IMG/VR virus record: IMGVR_UViG_3300009414_001611
Coordinates: 1 to 34,329 of that record
Reading direction: 5' to 3' (one strand)
From: a virus
Length of the DNA: 34,329 nt
Both the position numbers and the translations under genes were made by a program. Under the pieces are notes generated by a model that saw only the letters and a program-made list of their open reading frames with translations, did not search any database and was not told the origin of the DNA. Positions 1-8,387 of this stretch are shown here, in pieces (position 1 is the stretch's first letter; every line of letters begins with the position of its first letter).

Positions 1-2
1 TC

Positions 3-197
3 CTCCGATGGACATTAATAATCTGGATTGGTAGTTTTTACCTAGTAGTAACTGCGGGATTTGCGTATCTAGGGTATTGGATTTCACAATATTATATATA
101 TTTAGGTATATGGATTGGAGCAATTTTATTTGTGTTGTTTTCCTTAACCATGAATTTCTTTGTTTTGAGAATAATTCAACAGGTTAGAGCTTCTTAA
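3..197 (+). CDS. C-terminal part of a membrane protein (5' truncated)
   Basis: An open frame runs from the window edge to a TAA at 195-197 and gives 64 residues, beginning LRWTLIIWIG. Two hydrophobic stretches are visible, about residues 5-27 (LIIWIGSFYLVVTAGFAYLG) and 33-56 (YLGIWIGAILFVLFSLTMNF). They are followed by a short polar, basic tail (RIIQQVRAS). The protein is therefore an integral membrane protein whose last two helices are seen here. Its stop overlaps the primase start (TAATG), so the two are translationally coupled. The beginning lies outside the window and no family could be recognised. Confidence 0.6.
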   Translation, partial: LRWTLIIWIGSFYLVVTAGFAYLGYWISQYYIYLGIWIGAILFVLFSLTMNFFVLRIIQQVRAS

Positions 198-1108
198 TGA
201 CAATAGTTGAATTTTTACAGGATGCTGGGTTAAATATCACCAGACATTATGGTGATGAAGTTGTGGCGTATTGTCCTTGGCATGATGACCGTAATGCCAG
301 TTTAGCAATTAACGTTGGTGGTAAGGGCTGGCACTGTTTTCATGGTTGCGGAAAGGGGCGTAATTTAAAGAGTTTACTGGATAAACTACGACCTAAAGTT
401 AATCTCTATCAACAGTTTCTAGATTTATTTCCAGAGCTGTATATCAGGAATCTAAACTTTGATCGGCCCAAAGAAGAGATAGCAGATCCATATCAGGATT
501 TAAAGGGCTTACCATCGGCGGTAGGCCATGATTATTTGAAGTCCCGTAACATTACTGACGAGATGGCTGTTAAATTTGATCTTAGGTACAATGCTCAATT
601 CAATAGCATAATCATCCCGATTTATCAGGCACAGACTCTAGTTGGCACTGTTCAACGTCGTATTGAAGGCAATCCTAAATACATGAATTCTAGGGGTATG
701 GATAAAGATCGAATTCTATTTCCATTTGATTCGTTCCAATCAAACGAAGGTAAAATTATTTTAGTGGAGGGTTTATTTGACGCAATAAAGGCACATCAGT
801 CTGGAATTACGAATGTCTTGAGTACATTCGGAGGAAATGTATCCGATACTCAGGCTAAAATGTTGGGGTCATTGGCTAGGACTGTGATTATTTGTCCTGA
901 TAAGGACTCTAGTGGAATTAAAATGGCGTATCGAACTACTGATATGTTACTCAAACTGGGTTTAAGTGTTGAGTATACGTTTGCTCCAGGCATGGCTAAG
1001 GATTTTGGTGATGTTGATGATTTTTCTAAATTGAAATATCACAGTTATTGGAAGCTCAAGGTTCTCAAAAGAGATTTAAATCAAATTATGGAGAGGTCAA
1101 ATGCCTAA
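197..1108 (+). CDS. DNA primase, CHC2 zinc finger + TOPRIM
   Basis: DnaG-type primase of 303 residues that would synthesise RNA primers for lagging-strand replication. The N-terminal CHC2 zinc-binding motif is C26-P-W-H29 followed by C47-F-H-G-C51. The TOPRIM domain has its acidic motif at 191-196 (EGLFDA), the metal-binding PDKDSSG at 234-240 and a further acidic GDVDD at 271-275. It is roughly half the length of bacterial DnaG and has no room for the C-terminal helicase-binding domain or for a T7-like fused helicase. A separate helicase is therefore expected outside the window. The start is coupled to the upstream stop (TAATG) and the end overlaps the next gene by 8 nt. The family assignment rests on motifs seen directly. 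Confidence 0.9.
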   Translation: MTIVEFLQDAGLNITRHYGDEVVAYCPWHDDRNASLAINVGGKGWHCFHGCGKGRNLKSLLDKLRPKVNLYQQFLDLFPELYIRNLNFDRPKEEIADPYQDLKGLPSAVGHDYLKSRNITDEMAVKFDLRYNAQFNSIIIPIYQAQTLVGTVQRRIEGNPKYMNSRGMDKDRILFPFDSFQSNEGKIILVEGLFDAIKAHQSGITNVLSTFGGNVSDTQAKMLGSLARTVIICPDKDSSGIKMAYRTTDMLLKLGLSVEYTFAPGMAKDFGDVDDFSKLKYHSYWKLKVLKRDLNQIMERSNA

Positions 1109-1937
1109 AATTTCTGTTGGCACATACGTACAAGGTGCAGGTTCTGGCTCTGGTAGTCCTATGGATGAGATTCGTAACCCTTTAAGTGTTTGGCGTAATA
1201 CTGTTCGTGTTCGTCCTAATGAATATGCAGTCATTAGATTTATGGGAGAGGGTGGAGATTTAAGTCGCTACCATAATATCCCTGGCATGACTCGTGATGG
1301 GGCCAGATTTACCAAGTATGAGTATTGTTCACGCTTGAACCTTGGTGCTGAAGGCCAGCAAGTACGAGAGGAACAATGTACCTTTTGTATGTCGGCTGAT
1401 GAGGCTATTGCCAATACCACTGAACGGTTTTTGGCATGGTCATTCCATTACGGTACATTCCACTCTGCTCAAAATCCTCGACTTGACCGAGATGGTCAAG
1501 AGCCATGGGATGAAGTACGACGTGGACAAAAGCTTTTCTATCGTGAGACGGTTCGTAAACCTCAACTGTTCCAAGCGAGTTTTACATTATATAAGAATTT
1601 AGAATCTAAACGAGAGATGATGGACTCATTAACAGAGCGCAATTTTGATTATAGCTGTATGCGTGTCACTGATCGTACTACTTATGCGCTAGACTATTCA
1701 GACACGGCATTGACGAATGATTATGCTGCTGAGATTCAAGCTGTTGAACGTGATTTGCCCGATATTGAGGCTATTGCCGCTAAGTTGATCATGGAGATTG
1801 ATGTACCTCAATTTGGTGATAATTCCAGTGATGGATATCGTATGAACTCACAAACGCCCCAACAAATTGCTAATGAAGAGGCAGCTTTTTCTAATATGAC
1901 CAGTGTAGCGCAGAATGGGGATGAGCATAATGACTAA
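1101..1937 (+). CDS. Probable gp32-like single-stranded DNA-binding protein
   Basis: 278-residue protein between primase and clamp. The order of features resembles T4 gp32. A basic strand ends in a buried AVIRF segment (43-47). A candidate zinc site follows: H58, C76 and C93-T-F-C96, compared with the H-C-C-x2-C site of gp32. An aromatic-rich core comes next (LAWSFHYGTFH, 111-121), and the tail is short and acidic (NGDEHND). This is what one expects of an OB-fold protein coating ssDNA and contacting replication proteins. Overall identity to gp32 is low, and the call rests on motif order and position in the operon. It overlaps the primase by 8 nt. Alternative: an unrelated zinc-binding replication protein. 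Confidence 0.6.
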   Translation: MPKISVGTYVQGAGSGSGSPMDEIRNPLSVWRNTVRVRPNEYAVIRFMGEGGDLSRYHNIPGMTRDGARFTKYEYCSRLNLGAEGQQVREEQCTFCMSADEAIANTTERFLAWSFHYGTFHSAQNPRLDRDGQEPWDEVRRGQKLFYRETVRKPQLFQASFTLYKNLESKREMMDSLTERNFDYSCMRVTDRTTYALDYSDTALTNDYAAEIQAVERDLPDIEAIAAKLIMEIDVPQFGDNSSDGYRMNSQTPQQIANEEAAFSNMTSVAQNGDEHND

Positions 1938-2235
1938 GGTTAATGTTGAGTTAGCTTTGACTCTTAAAATGAGCACTGGTGGCGGTTTTAATATGTTTAA
2001 GCCATCGATTAGTATCAGCGATATTGATATTGATGGTGATGTGACGGATCAGGTCAGTCGATCATTGGAAGTGGTGCATGAAGCGTGGGCTGCCGTTGAG
2101 AATGAAATGGCTAAGTTGGTTCTTCAGGCGGATACCATAGAAAATGAGTCTTTGTTAGTTGAATTAGGCCGTCGTATGGCTGATATGGAGCAACAGCTTA
2201 AAACAGTTGCTAACGATAAAGCCGTTACGTGGTAG
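1930..2235 (+). CDS. Hypothetical protein, replication operon
   Basis: Small protein of 101 residues from the start chosen here (MTKVNVELAL). The ATG at 1930 has a purine-rich GGGGATGAG just upstream at suitable spacing. In-frame ATGs at 1915 and 1921 would add only a few residues. The N-terminal half alternates hydrophobic and polar residues (SISISDIDIDGDVTDQV), as in beta strands. The C-terminal half is helical and probably coiled coil (about 45-97 of the 101). It overlaps the ssDNA-binding protein gene by 8 nt and the clamp gene by 7 nt, so it is likely co-translated with them. No family was recognised; a small replisome accessory protein is only a guess from position. Confidence 0.55.
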   Translation: MTKVNVELALTLKMSTGGGFNMFKPSISISDIDIDGDVTDQVSRSLEVVHEAWAAVENEMAKLVLQADTIENESLLVELGRRMADMEQQLKTVANDKAVTW

Positions 2236-3317
2236 CTATTGAAAGGTTAAGGTTTGAACGGAAGTTAAACGCCATAGCTTCCGTTCTTTCCAACACCTCT
2301 AAGAAGTATCCCCTTCTAGGTTCCGTTCAGAATGGCAATATGCTTATTTGGCAAGATGGCAATATGCCTATTTGGAACACTGAGACTGTAGATACAGATG
2401 AAAATTTTACTTTTTCGGTATTAATAACCAAATTAAAGGAAATTATTGGCGGGTTTAAGGGGCCATCGATAGATTTATTGTCTGATGGTCGTGGTGCTTT
2501 GACCATTAAATCAGGACGTTCTAAAGTTAAGATTCCATATATGGAAGGCTTATACAATGACATCCCTAGTTTGCCTGCACTGGAAGTTAGATGTTCAACA
2601 GGTAGTGAGTTTTTAGGATTTCTATCTAAATCTAGTAATTTTGTTTCGAAGACGTATGAGCAGGCGAGTCTTACTTACTCATATATTGGCTCTAAGGATA
2701 GCCGATTTTTGATTACAGGTATGAATGGTTTTTGTTCGTTTAACGCCTCTATCGACTATGATGGAGAATCGTTACCCGATATTGTGGTTCCAGCTGAATT
2801 TTCTGAAGCAGTGGCTAAATTATTGGGCGGTGGAAATAATGTAGAAGTTGGCCTATCGATGAACCAGGGTCATGTTGTTATGTCCAATGGCGATACAACC
2901 ATTTATACCCCACGTATCCAGCAAGTATACCCTACGGTAGTTTATGATTTAGTAGCGTACACAGGTGTTCCTATATTTAATGTTAATCGCAATTCTATAT
3001 TGGAGCAACTGAAGTTGGCGTTGCAGACCACAAATCGAAATTTGGTTGGCATAGAGCCAGATTCAGAGGGTGGACTAAAATTGAATGTCCCTAGAGCTAC
3101 TATTGATGCTGATCTAGTGATTGAAGACGCCGAGATATGCTCTGAATTTGAATGTACGTATTTTCAACTACCATTTTTAATTCAGTGTATCAATACATTT
3201 ACATCGGAACGTATTAATATGGAAAGGTTACCCAACTTTAATAATGAATTTAGGATTACAAATGACGACAGCACACAGTCTACCACAGTACGACCTCATC
3301 ACTACATCGAGGCTTGA
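2229..3317 (+). CDS. DNA polymerase III beta subunit-like sliding clamp
   Basis: 362 residues, about the length of bacterial DnaN. Three stretches line up with E. coli DnaN. LLSDGRGALTIKSGRSKVKI corresponds to LEGERMLVRSGRSRFSL in domain I. VVPAEFSEAVAKLLGGGNN corresponds to VPRKGVIELMRMLDGGDN. VEVGLSMNQG...TIYTPRIQQVYPTV corresponds to the strand and fPdY turn of domain III. YFQLPFLIQCINTF fits the last long helix region. It should form a ring around DNA and tether a polymerase or other enzymes. The start is a GTG overlapping the previous stop, with no strong ribosome-binding site. An in-frame 24-nt tandem duplication lies near the N-terminus (separate entry). A clamp paired with a family A polymerase is unusual for a phage. 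Confidence 0.82.
   Translation: MVAIERLRFERKLNAIASVLSNTSKKYPLLGSVQNGNMLIWQDGNMPIWNTETVDTDENFTFSVLITKLKEIIGGFKGPSIDLLSDGRGALTIKSGRSKVKIPYMEGLYNDIPSLPALEVRCSTGSEFLGFLSKSSNFVSKTYEQASLTYSYIGSKDSRFLITGMNGFCSFNASIDYDGESLPDIVVPAEFSEAVAKLLGGGNNVEVGLSMNQGHVVMSNGDTTIYTPRIQQVYPTVVYDLVAYTGVPIFNVNRNSILEQLKLALQTTNRNLVGIEPDSEGGLKLNVPRATIDADLVIEDAEICSEFECTYFQLPFLIQCINTFTSERINMERLPNFNNEFRITNDDSTQSTTVRPHHYIEA
2332..2375 (+). repeat. 24-nt tandem duplication inside the clamp gene
   Basis: The 20-nt string ATGGCAATATGCTTATTTGG (2332-2351) recurs at 2356-2375 with one C/T difference. The period is 24 nt, so the frame is kept. It encodes NGNMLIWQ followed by DGNMPIWN. It looks like a recent slippage duplication adding eight residues to the first domain of the sliding clamp. 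Confidence 0.75.
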
Positions 3318-5007
3318 GGATTTACAGCATTCTATTCTTGGTAGCAATGACCGGCTTGTGGCCGTTGATACTGAAACGACGGGCCTTAACTGGTTAGATG
3401 ATAAGGCTTTTGGTGTTTCTCTAGCCTGGGATAATCAGGCGGCATTTATTCGTAACACTGATTTTGGAGCAGATCAAATCGGCGTGTTAATGACTGAACT
3501 ATTCAAGGCGGATCATAAAGTCTTTGTGTTTCATAACGCCGAATTTGACCTACATATGATTAGGGAAACGTATGGTGCGTACCCTCCCAAAAATATCTTA
3601 GATACTCTACGTATTTCTCACCTACGTAACCCTAAACCACCACATGGATTGAAAGAACTTGCTACTGTGGCGTATGGGCCAGGCGCAGCAGCATGTGAGG
3701 ACACTATTAAGGCATACATTAAACAGTATAAGCTCAAAGATTATTCTCAGGTTCCTAGTGAATTTATGGATCCATATGCTTGCATGGATACGGTGTTGAC
3801 TAAGGGCTGGGCGCACCTATATATGGATGAGGTAAAAGAGGAGTATCCCAAACTTTTCCAATTAGAGCACATGCTGATTCCTATTATTCTTGAAATGGAA
3901 CATCAAGGAATCAAGATTGACCTAGATTATATTGATATTCTCCATCGTCAATATTTGGCCGAACAACGTTCTATCCAAGATGATATTTATAAAATTGTTG
4001 GCAGGTCTATGGAAGTTAGTAGTCCTAAACAGCTACAAAATTACTTCTATGACCAATTAGGCATTAAACCGCCCAGAGAGACTGCTGGTGGCGGTAGGAG
4101 TACTGACGAAACATCATTACAGTCTATTACCCATCCTGTAGGGTCTAAGGTCGCTGAATTAGTATTGAGATGGCGGTCTATTGAAAAAGTTGATTCTACC
4201 TATGTTCAACCATATCAAAATACGGCACGTAATAGTCGATTGCATCCACGATGGAATGCTATGGGTGCTATAACAGGACGATTTTCTAGTAGTAGTCCCA
4301 ATCTTCAAAATATTCCAGCAGACAAAAAAGTACGTCGTATGTTTGTGCCAGATCGAGAGTTCTTTGACTTTGATTACTCTCAGGTTGAGATGCGTATGAT
4401 GGCGCATGCGTCACAGCAACATAACCTGATTCAAAGTTTTAATGATGGTACGGATCTACATGCGTATACGGCCTCATTGGTATTTAATACCACTCCCGAT
4501 CAGGTGGATAAGGAGCAACGTCAGATTGGTAAGCGATTAAATTTTGGAGCTATTTATGGTGGTGGCTCTAAAGGTTTGGCTCGTCAATGTAATATAACTC
4601 AAACCCAGGCTAGAACCTTTTTGAATCAATTATGGGATGCTTACCCTGTTATGAAGGGTTGGGTTGAGCGGACCAAACGAAATGCTGAACGTGATGGATA
4701 TGTAAGAACCATTCATGGTCGTAAGATTCCTGTATTAGCTGAGGATTCGTTCAAGGCACCGAACTATTTAATACAGGGCACTGCTGGTGACATTATTAAA
4801 ATTAGTCTGGTGAAGACCGCTCAATACGTTCAAAGTATTGGTGGATGTATTCGTAATACCGTACATGACCAGATACTGTTCGATGAAGTAGACGAATCGG
4901 CCATTCCAGATATTAGAGAGATTATGGAAGATTTCTCTTTTAGTATGCCAGTTACAGTTGATTTGCAACGTTCTACCGAGTCGTGGGGAGATTTAATACA
5001 TGAGTAG
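3262..5007 (+). CDS. DNA polymerase, family A (3'-5' exonuclease + polymerase)
   Basis: Replicative phage polymerase of 581 residues from the ATG at 3262, which has TTTAGGAT upstream. An in-frame ATG at 3244 would only add MNLGLQ. The DEDD exonuclease motifs are VDTETTGL (35-42), HNAEFDLHMI (91-100) and YACMDTVLT (172-180). The polymerase motifs are A, DYSQVEMR (D371); B, RQIGKRLNFGAIYGG (R420, K424, F428); and C, VHDQILF (H535, D536, Q537). There is no 5'-3' nuclease domain, so it is not a host Pol I. F428 occupies the E. coli Pol I position 762. Motif C has Gln where Glu is nearly universal. It overlaps the clamp gene by 56 nt and recA by 8 nt. Confidence 0.95.
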   Translation: MTTAHSLPQYDLITTSRLEDLQHSILGSNDRLVAVDTETTGLNWLDDKAFGVSLAWDNQAAFIRNTDFGADQIGVLMTELFKADHKVFVFHNAEFDLHMIRETYGAYPPKNILDTLRISHLRNPKPPHGLKELATVAYGPGAAACEDTIKAYIKQYKLKDYSQVPSEFMDPYACMDTVLTKGWAHLYMDEVKEEYPKLFQLEHMLIPIILEMEHQGIKIDLDYIDILHRQYLAEQRSIQDDIYKIVGRSMEVSSPKQLQNYFYDQLGIKPPRETAGGGRSTDETSLQSITHPVGSKVAELVLRWRSIEKVDSTYVQPYQNTARNSRLHPRWNAMGAITGRFSSSSPNLQNIPADKKVRRMFVPDREFFDFDYSQVEMRMMAHASQQHNLIQSFNDGTDLHAYTASLVFNTTPDQVDKEQRQIGKRLNFGAIYGGGSKGLARQCNITQTQARTFLNQLWDAYPVMKGWVERTKRNAERDGYVRTIHGRKIPVLAEDSFKAPNYLIQGTAGDIIKISLVKTAQYVQSIGGCIRNTVHDQILFDEVDESAIPDIREIMEDFSFSMPVTVDLQRSTESWGDLIHE

Positions 5008-5962
5008 TGAAGTCCAATCTATAGTTGATATTATCAATAAGCAACTAAAGACTAACATTACGGTAGGTAATGATGACTCGTTAGACACGTTACGTATTGA
5101 AACAGGTATGCCAGCATTGGATGAAATGCTTGGTGGCGGTATTCCTAGGTTAGCAGTAACGGAGTTGTTTGGCCTACAAAGTTCTGGCAAGACGTATATT
5201 AGCCAGCGAATGATTTCTAATGCTCAAAAAGCTGGCTATACTTGTGCTTTCATTGATGCCGAATTTAGCTATGATCCCATATGGTCGGCTAATATTGGGA
5301 TAGACACTGAAAATCTTATAGTTTCTCGTCCTCAAACTGGTGAGAACGCTTTAGATGTGTTATTGGCTCTATGTGACCAAGGAATAGATTTGATTGTGCT
5401 GGATAGCATTGCAGCTCTTTTACCTACTGCTGAAGCAAAAGAAGGTATGGAACATCAATCTATTGGGTTACAGGCTCGTTTAATGAATCAACTGTTTCGT
5501 AAGTTGCCCCAAGTTAATACCAAGTCGGCTCTTGTTTTTATTAATCAGATACGAGCCGGTATTGGTGGATATATTACACGTGATGCCTTACCAGGTGGCA
5601 AAGGTCAAGAGTTTTTTAGTCGTATAATGGTTAGGGTACGCAAAGGGGAGACTATTGGCGATCATAAGTCTCCTCAAGGATTCTTTATAGAGATGAAAGC
5701 AGAAAAGAATAAAACCCATACCCCTTTATTGACTTCATCTGTGCCATTTTACTATACGGGCCTTCCAGATCCAGTCTATGAAACGTTTATGTTAGCTTCT
5801 GATTTGGAGATAGTTAGACGTAGTGGCCCTCAATATAGTTATGTGGATTCGATAACTGGGGAAGTTACAAAAGGGTTGGGAAGAGAAAAGTTTCTTCAGA
5901 TTATGAAAGATGATGAAGAACTGTTTAAGAAGATATCAGAGGATTTAAGGAGTGTAAAATGA
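5000..5962 (+). CDS. RecA/UvsX-like recombinase
   Basis: 320-residue strand-exchange ATPase for recombination-dependent replication and repair. The Walker A motif is GLQSSGKT (about 57-64) after the RecA-type lead LDEMLGGGIP. Walker B is LIVLDSIAALLP. Both are followed by a RecA-like FINQIRAGIG segment and a GGKGQEFFSRI stretch equivalent to GGNALKFYASV of RecA, the DNA-binding loop 2 region. It is shorter than bacterial RecA (about 350 residues) and lacks most of the C-terminal domain, as is common in phage recombinases. The start overlaps the polymerase stop by 8 nt and the stop overlaps the next ATG (ATGA). Confidence 0.92.
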   Translation: MSSEVQSIVDIINKQLKTNITVGNDDSLDTLRIETGMPALDEMLGGGIPRLAVTELFGLQSSGKTYISQRMISNAQKAGYTCAFIDAEFSYDPIWSANIGIDTENLIVSRPQTGENALDVLLALCDQGIDLIVLDSIAALLPTAEAKEGMEHQSIGLQARLMNQLFRKLPQVNTKSALVFINQIRAGIGGYITRDALPGGKGQEFFSRIMVRVRKGETIGDHKSPQGFFIEMKAEKNKTHTPLLTSSVPFYYTGLPDPVYETFMLASDLEIVRRSGPQYSYVDSITGEVTKGLGREKFLQIMKDDEELFKKISEDLRSVK

Positions 5963-6429
5963 CGACTAGCTCTATTGGTAACTTAGCTGAAGATCTACGA
6001 AGCATCTTAGCGTCATTTGGAAGCATGCTAGAAGGTGTATATCACATTGATGAAGATTTAGCCGCTGAAATGGCTGAAAAATTTGCTAATCGTCTTCGAG
6101 ATGATACTAGAACTATTTATGCTGAAATGACTGCCGAAATCAGTGAAGGGCTAAAGAAGCCGCCCAAGAAGAAGCGTGGGCGACGTAAGGCGGTGGAATC
6201 TCTTACAAATGAGAGACAATATGAAGAGCCAGAACATAGAAATGTTATGGGTGCTGAAGAGTTGCCTGAAAATGATAATACCTTGTTGAATTTGAGCAAT
6301 GATGGTGACCCTGGACAGTTGGCTGAACAACTGCTTGGCAGTGATAGAGTGACTGATCGAGCCGGTAGGTCTACTATGCCCACCAATTCTTGGGATAATG
6401 ATAATCCAACTATGCGACGTATACGGTGA
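5959..6429 (+). CDS. Hypothetical protein with a basic patch
   Basis: 156 residues. The N-terminal half is helical and acidic (about 1-65). A strongly basic segment KKPPKKKRGRRKA follows at about 67-79. The C-terminal half is polar and low in hydrophobics, and is likely disordered. The basic block could bind nucleic acid. The gene sits between recA and a nuclease gene with ATGA and GTGA overlaps on either side, so it belongs to the recombination operon. No family was recognised. Confidence 0.6.
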   Translation: MTTSSIGNLAEDLRSILASFGSMLEGVYHIDEDLAAEMAEKFANRLRDDTRTIYAEMTAEISEGLKKPPKKKRGRRKAVESLTNERQYEEPEHRNVMGAEELPENDNTLLNLSNDGDPGQLAEQLLGSDRVTDRAGRSTMPTNSWDNDNPTMRRIR

Positions 6430-6755
6430 AGTCTGACCCACGAAAGAAGGACACTCCCCAACAGTTTTTAGTGGCTGCGTGGATCAAGGAAGCAGGATTT
6501 GGCACTTCTTTAGAAGAAGATTTTCCTCCATATGTCGTAGATGTTTACATACCTGATCTTCATCTAGGTATTGAATTAGATGGCCCACATCACTTTCGTA
6601 AGCAAGATGTGATACGTGATGAACGTCTGTTGTCAGAATATGAACTAGAAATTTGGAGATTTAAGAATACAGAAATAGTGAGCAAATTTAAATCTATATT
6701 TATAGATAATATTTTAAACTTCGCTCAAGGGAGAATCGATGCCTCGACTTACTGA
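6426..6755 (+). CDS. Vsr/DUF559-like PD-(D/E)XK endonuclease
   Basis: Small nuclease of 109 residues starting at a GTG that overlaps the previous stop (GTGA). The core VVDVYIPDLHLGIELDGPHH (37-56) gives the D...ExD arrangement plus the HH typical of DUF559 and very-short-patch-repair-type endonucleases. It is followed by RDERLLSEYELEIWRFKN, matching the family's R-x5-L...i.R/W.. end. The expected role is cutting or nicking DNA during recombination, mismatch processing or host DNA breakdown; the substrate cannot be read from sequence. It overlaps the next nuclease gene by 17 nt. A second, diverged relative lies at the far end of the window. Confidence 0.72.
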   Translation: MKSDPRKKDTPQQFLVAAWIKEAGFGTSLEEDFPPYVVDVYIPDLHLGIELDGPHHFRKQDVIRDERLLSEYELEIWRFKNTEIVSKFKSIFIDNILNFAQGRIDASTY

Positions 6756-7431
6756 GATATTACGTGATAGAGGAAAGCATTGGCTAGAATCTAGTTTAGA
6801 TAATCATGAAAAAACTTTACAACGGGCATCATATAGACGTACTCATTTTAGTCCGTCTCAAGCACACCTATGCCCACGAGCTTTATATTACCATATGATG
6901 GGCTACTCTCAAGACCCTCTTGAGGATCAGACTTTACGTCGTATGAGCATTGGTACGGTGTATCATGATTTTATTGAAAAAAGGCTAACAGATATTGGGC
7001 TATTAGTTTCATCAGAAGGAGAGGTTACACATGATGATCCGCCCATACGTGGCTTTTATGACGCTATTATCCGAAGACCATCTGATGATAAGCAGTTCTT
7101 GTTGGAACTTAAATCGATGGCTGCACCTAAGAACCCTAAATATGCAGAGTATCTTCCCAAGAGTGATCATTTAGTTCAATGGAATTTATATTCCATGATG
7201 ACGGGCATAACTGAAGGTATGATTTTTTATATCAATAAGAATAATCAGGAATACATTATTTGCGAGACTGAACGTAATGATTCAATCATCAACTCTACTC
7301 TTGATAAATTTAAATTAGTTCAAGAATATGTAAAGAACGAGGAGCATGTTCCTTATCAACCTGATTGGGACCATTACTGGTGTAATTATAAATCTACCTG
7401 TGAGAGAGATCATTTTATCAAAGGAATGTGA
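6739..7431 (+). CDS. Cas4/RecB-like PD-(D/E)XK exonuclease
   Basis: 230 residues with the motif set of the RecB nuclease superfamily: H76 in GTVYHDFIE, D108 in GFYDAII, E123-x-K125 in LLELKSM, and Q147/Y151 in QWNLYSMM. Cas4 and AddB proteins add a 4Fe-4S cluster held by one N-terminal and three C-terminal cysteines. Here C45 (LCPRALYY) and C215/C221 are in place. The position of the first C-terminal cysteine is H212, giving HYWCNYKSTC. The protein probably resects DNA ends during phage recombination next to RecA. There is no CRISPR array or Cas1/Cas2 nearby, so a CRISPR adaptation role is not supported. Confidence 0.82.
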   Translation: MPRLTEILRDRGKHWLESSLDNHEKTLQRASYRRTHFSPSQAHLCPRALYYHMMGYSQDPLEDQTLRRMSIGTVYHDFIEKRLTDIGLLVSSEGEVTHDDPPIRGFYDAIIRRPSDDKQFLLELKSMAAPKNPKYAEYLPKSDHLVQWNLYSMMTGITEGMIFYINKNNQEYIICETERNDSIINSTLDKFKLVQEYVKNEEHVPYQPDWDHYWCNYKSTCERDHFIKGM

Positions 7432-7437
7432 TTATTT

Positions 7438-7917
7438 GTGGTTAAAGTTTCAACTTTCATATCTAAAGCCGCTGAACTTCAAGAACTAGATGCTAAATAC
7501 CCTATGCCGCAAAGACCTAACGGTGGTACATCCTATGCGTTTCCATCTAATTCAGATAATTTATCAGATGCACAGATGGATGATTGGCTTCTATTTTTAG
7601 GATCTTGGCGTGGCTATATAGCATATCAAATTTCTAAGTTAGAGAGTCAATTGTTTGTTTTATCGGAAGGTTTTGATTTGATGCTATCCACTAGGATAGC
7701 TGGATTGGAAGCCGAGTCTTCTAAACGGTTGTTAAAGGATTCATTGAAAGGTCAAGCTGTTTTGGAAGATGAAGAGTTGCAAAATTTGAAGATTCGTATC
7801 ATTGATTTAAGTGCCGAGAGTAGACTACTCAAAGGTCGATTAAGCTTATATGAGTCTCAGTTTGAGACTTTGAGTAGGGTAATTACTAGACGAGGGCATG
7901 AACGAATGCGTTTATGA
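7438..7917 (+). CDS. Hypothetical coiled-coil protein
   Basis: 159 residues from a GTG start; AAGGA lies about 12 nt upstream, and no better start exists. After a Pro/Asn-rich N-terminal third (YPMPQRPNGG, 21-30), most of the protein from about residue 60 is predicted by eye to be long helices with heptad-like leucines (KISIL-type spacing; RIIDLSAESRLLKGRLSLYE). It overlaps the RuvC-like gene by 4 nt (ATGA) and so belongs to the recombination operon. No family was recognised. Confidence 0.6.
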   Translation: MVKVSTFISKAAELQELDAKYPMPQRPNGGTSYAFPSNSDNLSDAQMDDWLLFLGSWRGYIAYQISKLESQLFVLSEGFDLMLSTRIAGLEAESSKRLLKDSLKGQAVLEDEELQNLKIRIIDLSAESRLLKGRLSLYESQFETLSRVITRRGHERMRL

Positions 7918-8381
7918 GTATTTTTGGTTTTGATCTAAGTACCTCAAAAATAGCCATTGCAAGGCTTTCCATAGAAGGTTTTGAAGTGGTAGAATTGACT
8001 TCAAAATCTAGATCTTGGGAAACTCGATTCAAAGAGTTGTATTGGCTTCTTTCGCCGTGGATACGGGATTTTGTAACCACAGACGACCTCATTTGTATTG
8101 AAGACATCCCGTTAGTTCAGAATCGCCAGACATTAATTAAGTTGGTCCATATTTTGGCCATGTGTCGGACTATATGTACGGAGCATGGAATGGATGTATT
8201 TACGGTTAATGTTAAGACTTGGAAAAAAGATGTCGTTGGAGATGGAAGTGCTGATAAAGATAAGGTTAGAGTGATGGCAGTTAAAATTTTTGGTGATTCA
8301 GTACAGAAGTTTTCCCAAGACTCGATTGATGCCTTGATGATTGCTAAATGGGGAGAATTGAGGGTAAGTCCGGGCGCATGA
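7914..8381 (+). CDS. RuvC-like Holliday junction resolvase
   Basis: 155 residues with an RNase H-like fold signature: D7 in the first strand (IFGFDLSTSKIAIA), E63 after the fourth strand (LICIEDIPL), and the acidic pair D136/D139 in SQDSIDALMIAKW. VNVKTWKKDVVG matches the RuvC helix that ends in a conserved K-x4-G. Length is close to RuvC (about 170). It would cut four-way junctions formed by the recombinase before packaging. It is the last gene before a hairpin terminator, so it closes the replication/recombination operon. Confidence 0.85.
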   Translation: MSIFGFDLSTSKIAIARLSIEGFEVVELTSKSRSWETRFKELYWLLSPWIRDFVTTDDLICIEDIPLVQNRQTLIKLVHILAMCRTICTEHGMDVFTVNVKTWKKDVVGDGSADKDKVRVMAVKIFGDSVQKFSQDSIDALMIAKWGELRVSPGA

Positions 8382-8387
8382 GGTTAT

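Noticed and set aside
3262-5007. Host DNA polymerase I
   Set aside because: It lacks the 5'-3' nuclease domain and sits in a phage operon with overlapping clamp and recombinase genes.
6117-6461. Antisense ORF of about 114 codons
   Set aside because: It lies opposite two well-supported + strand genes and has low-complexity composition expected of a shadow frame. Every recognised gene is on the + strand.
6739-7431. CRISPR-Cas adaptation gene
   Set aside because: No repeats of CRISPR type and no cas1/cas2 neighbours. RecA and RuvC neighbours point to recombination.
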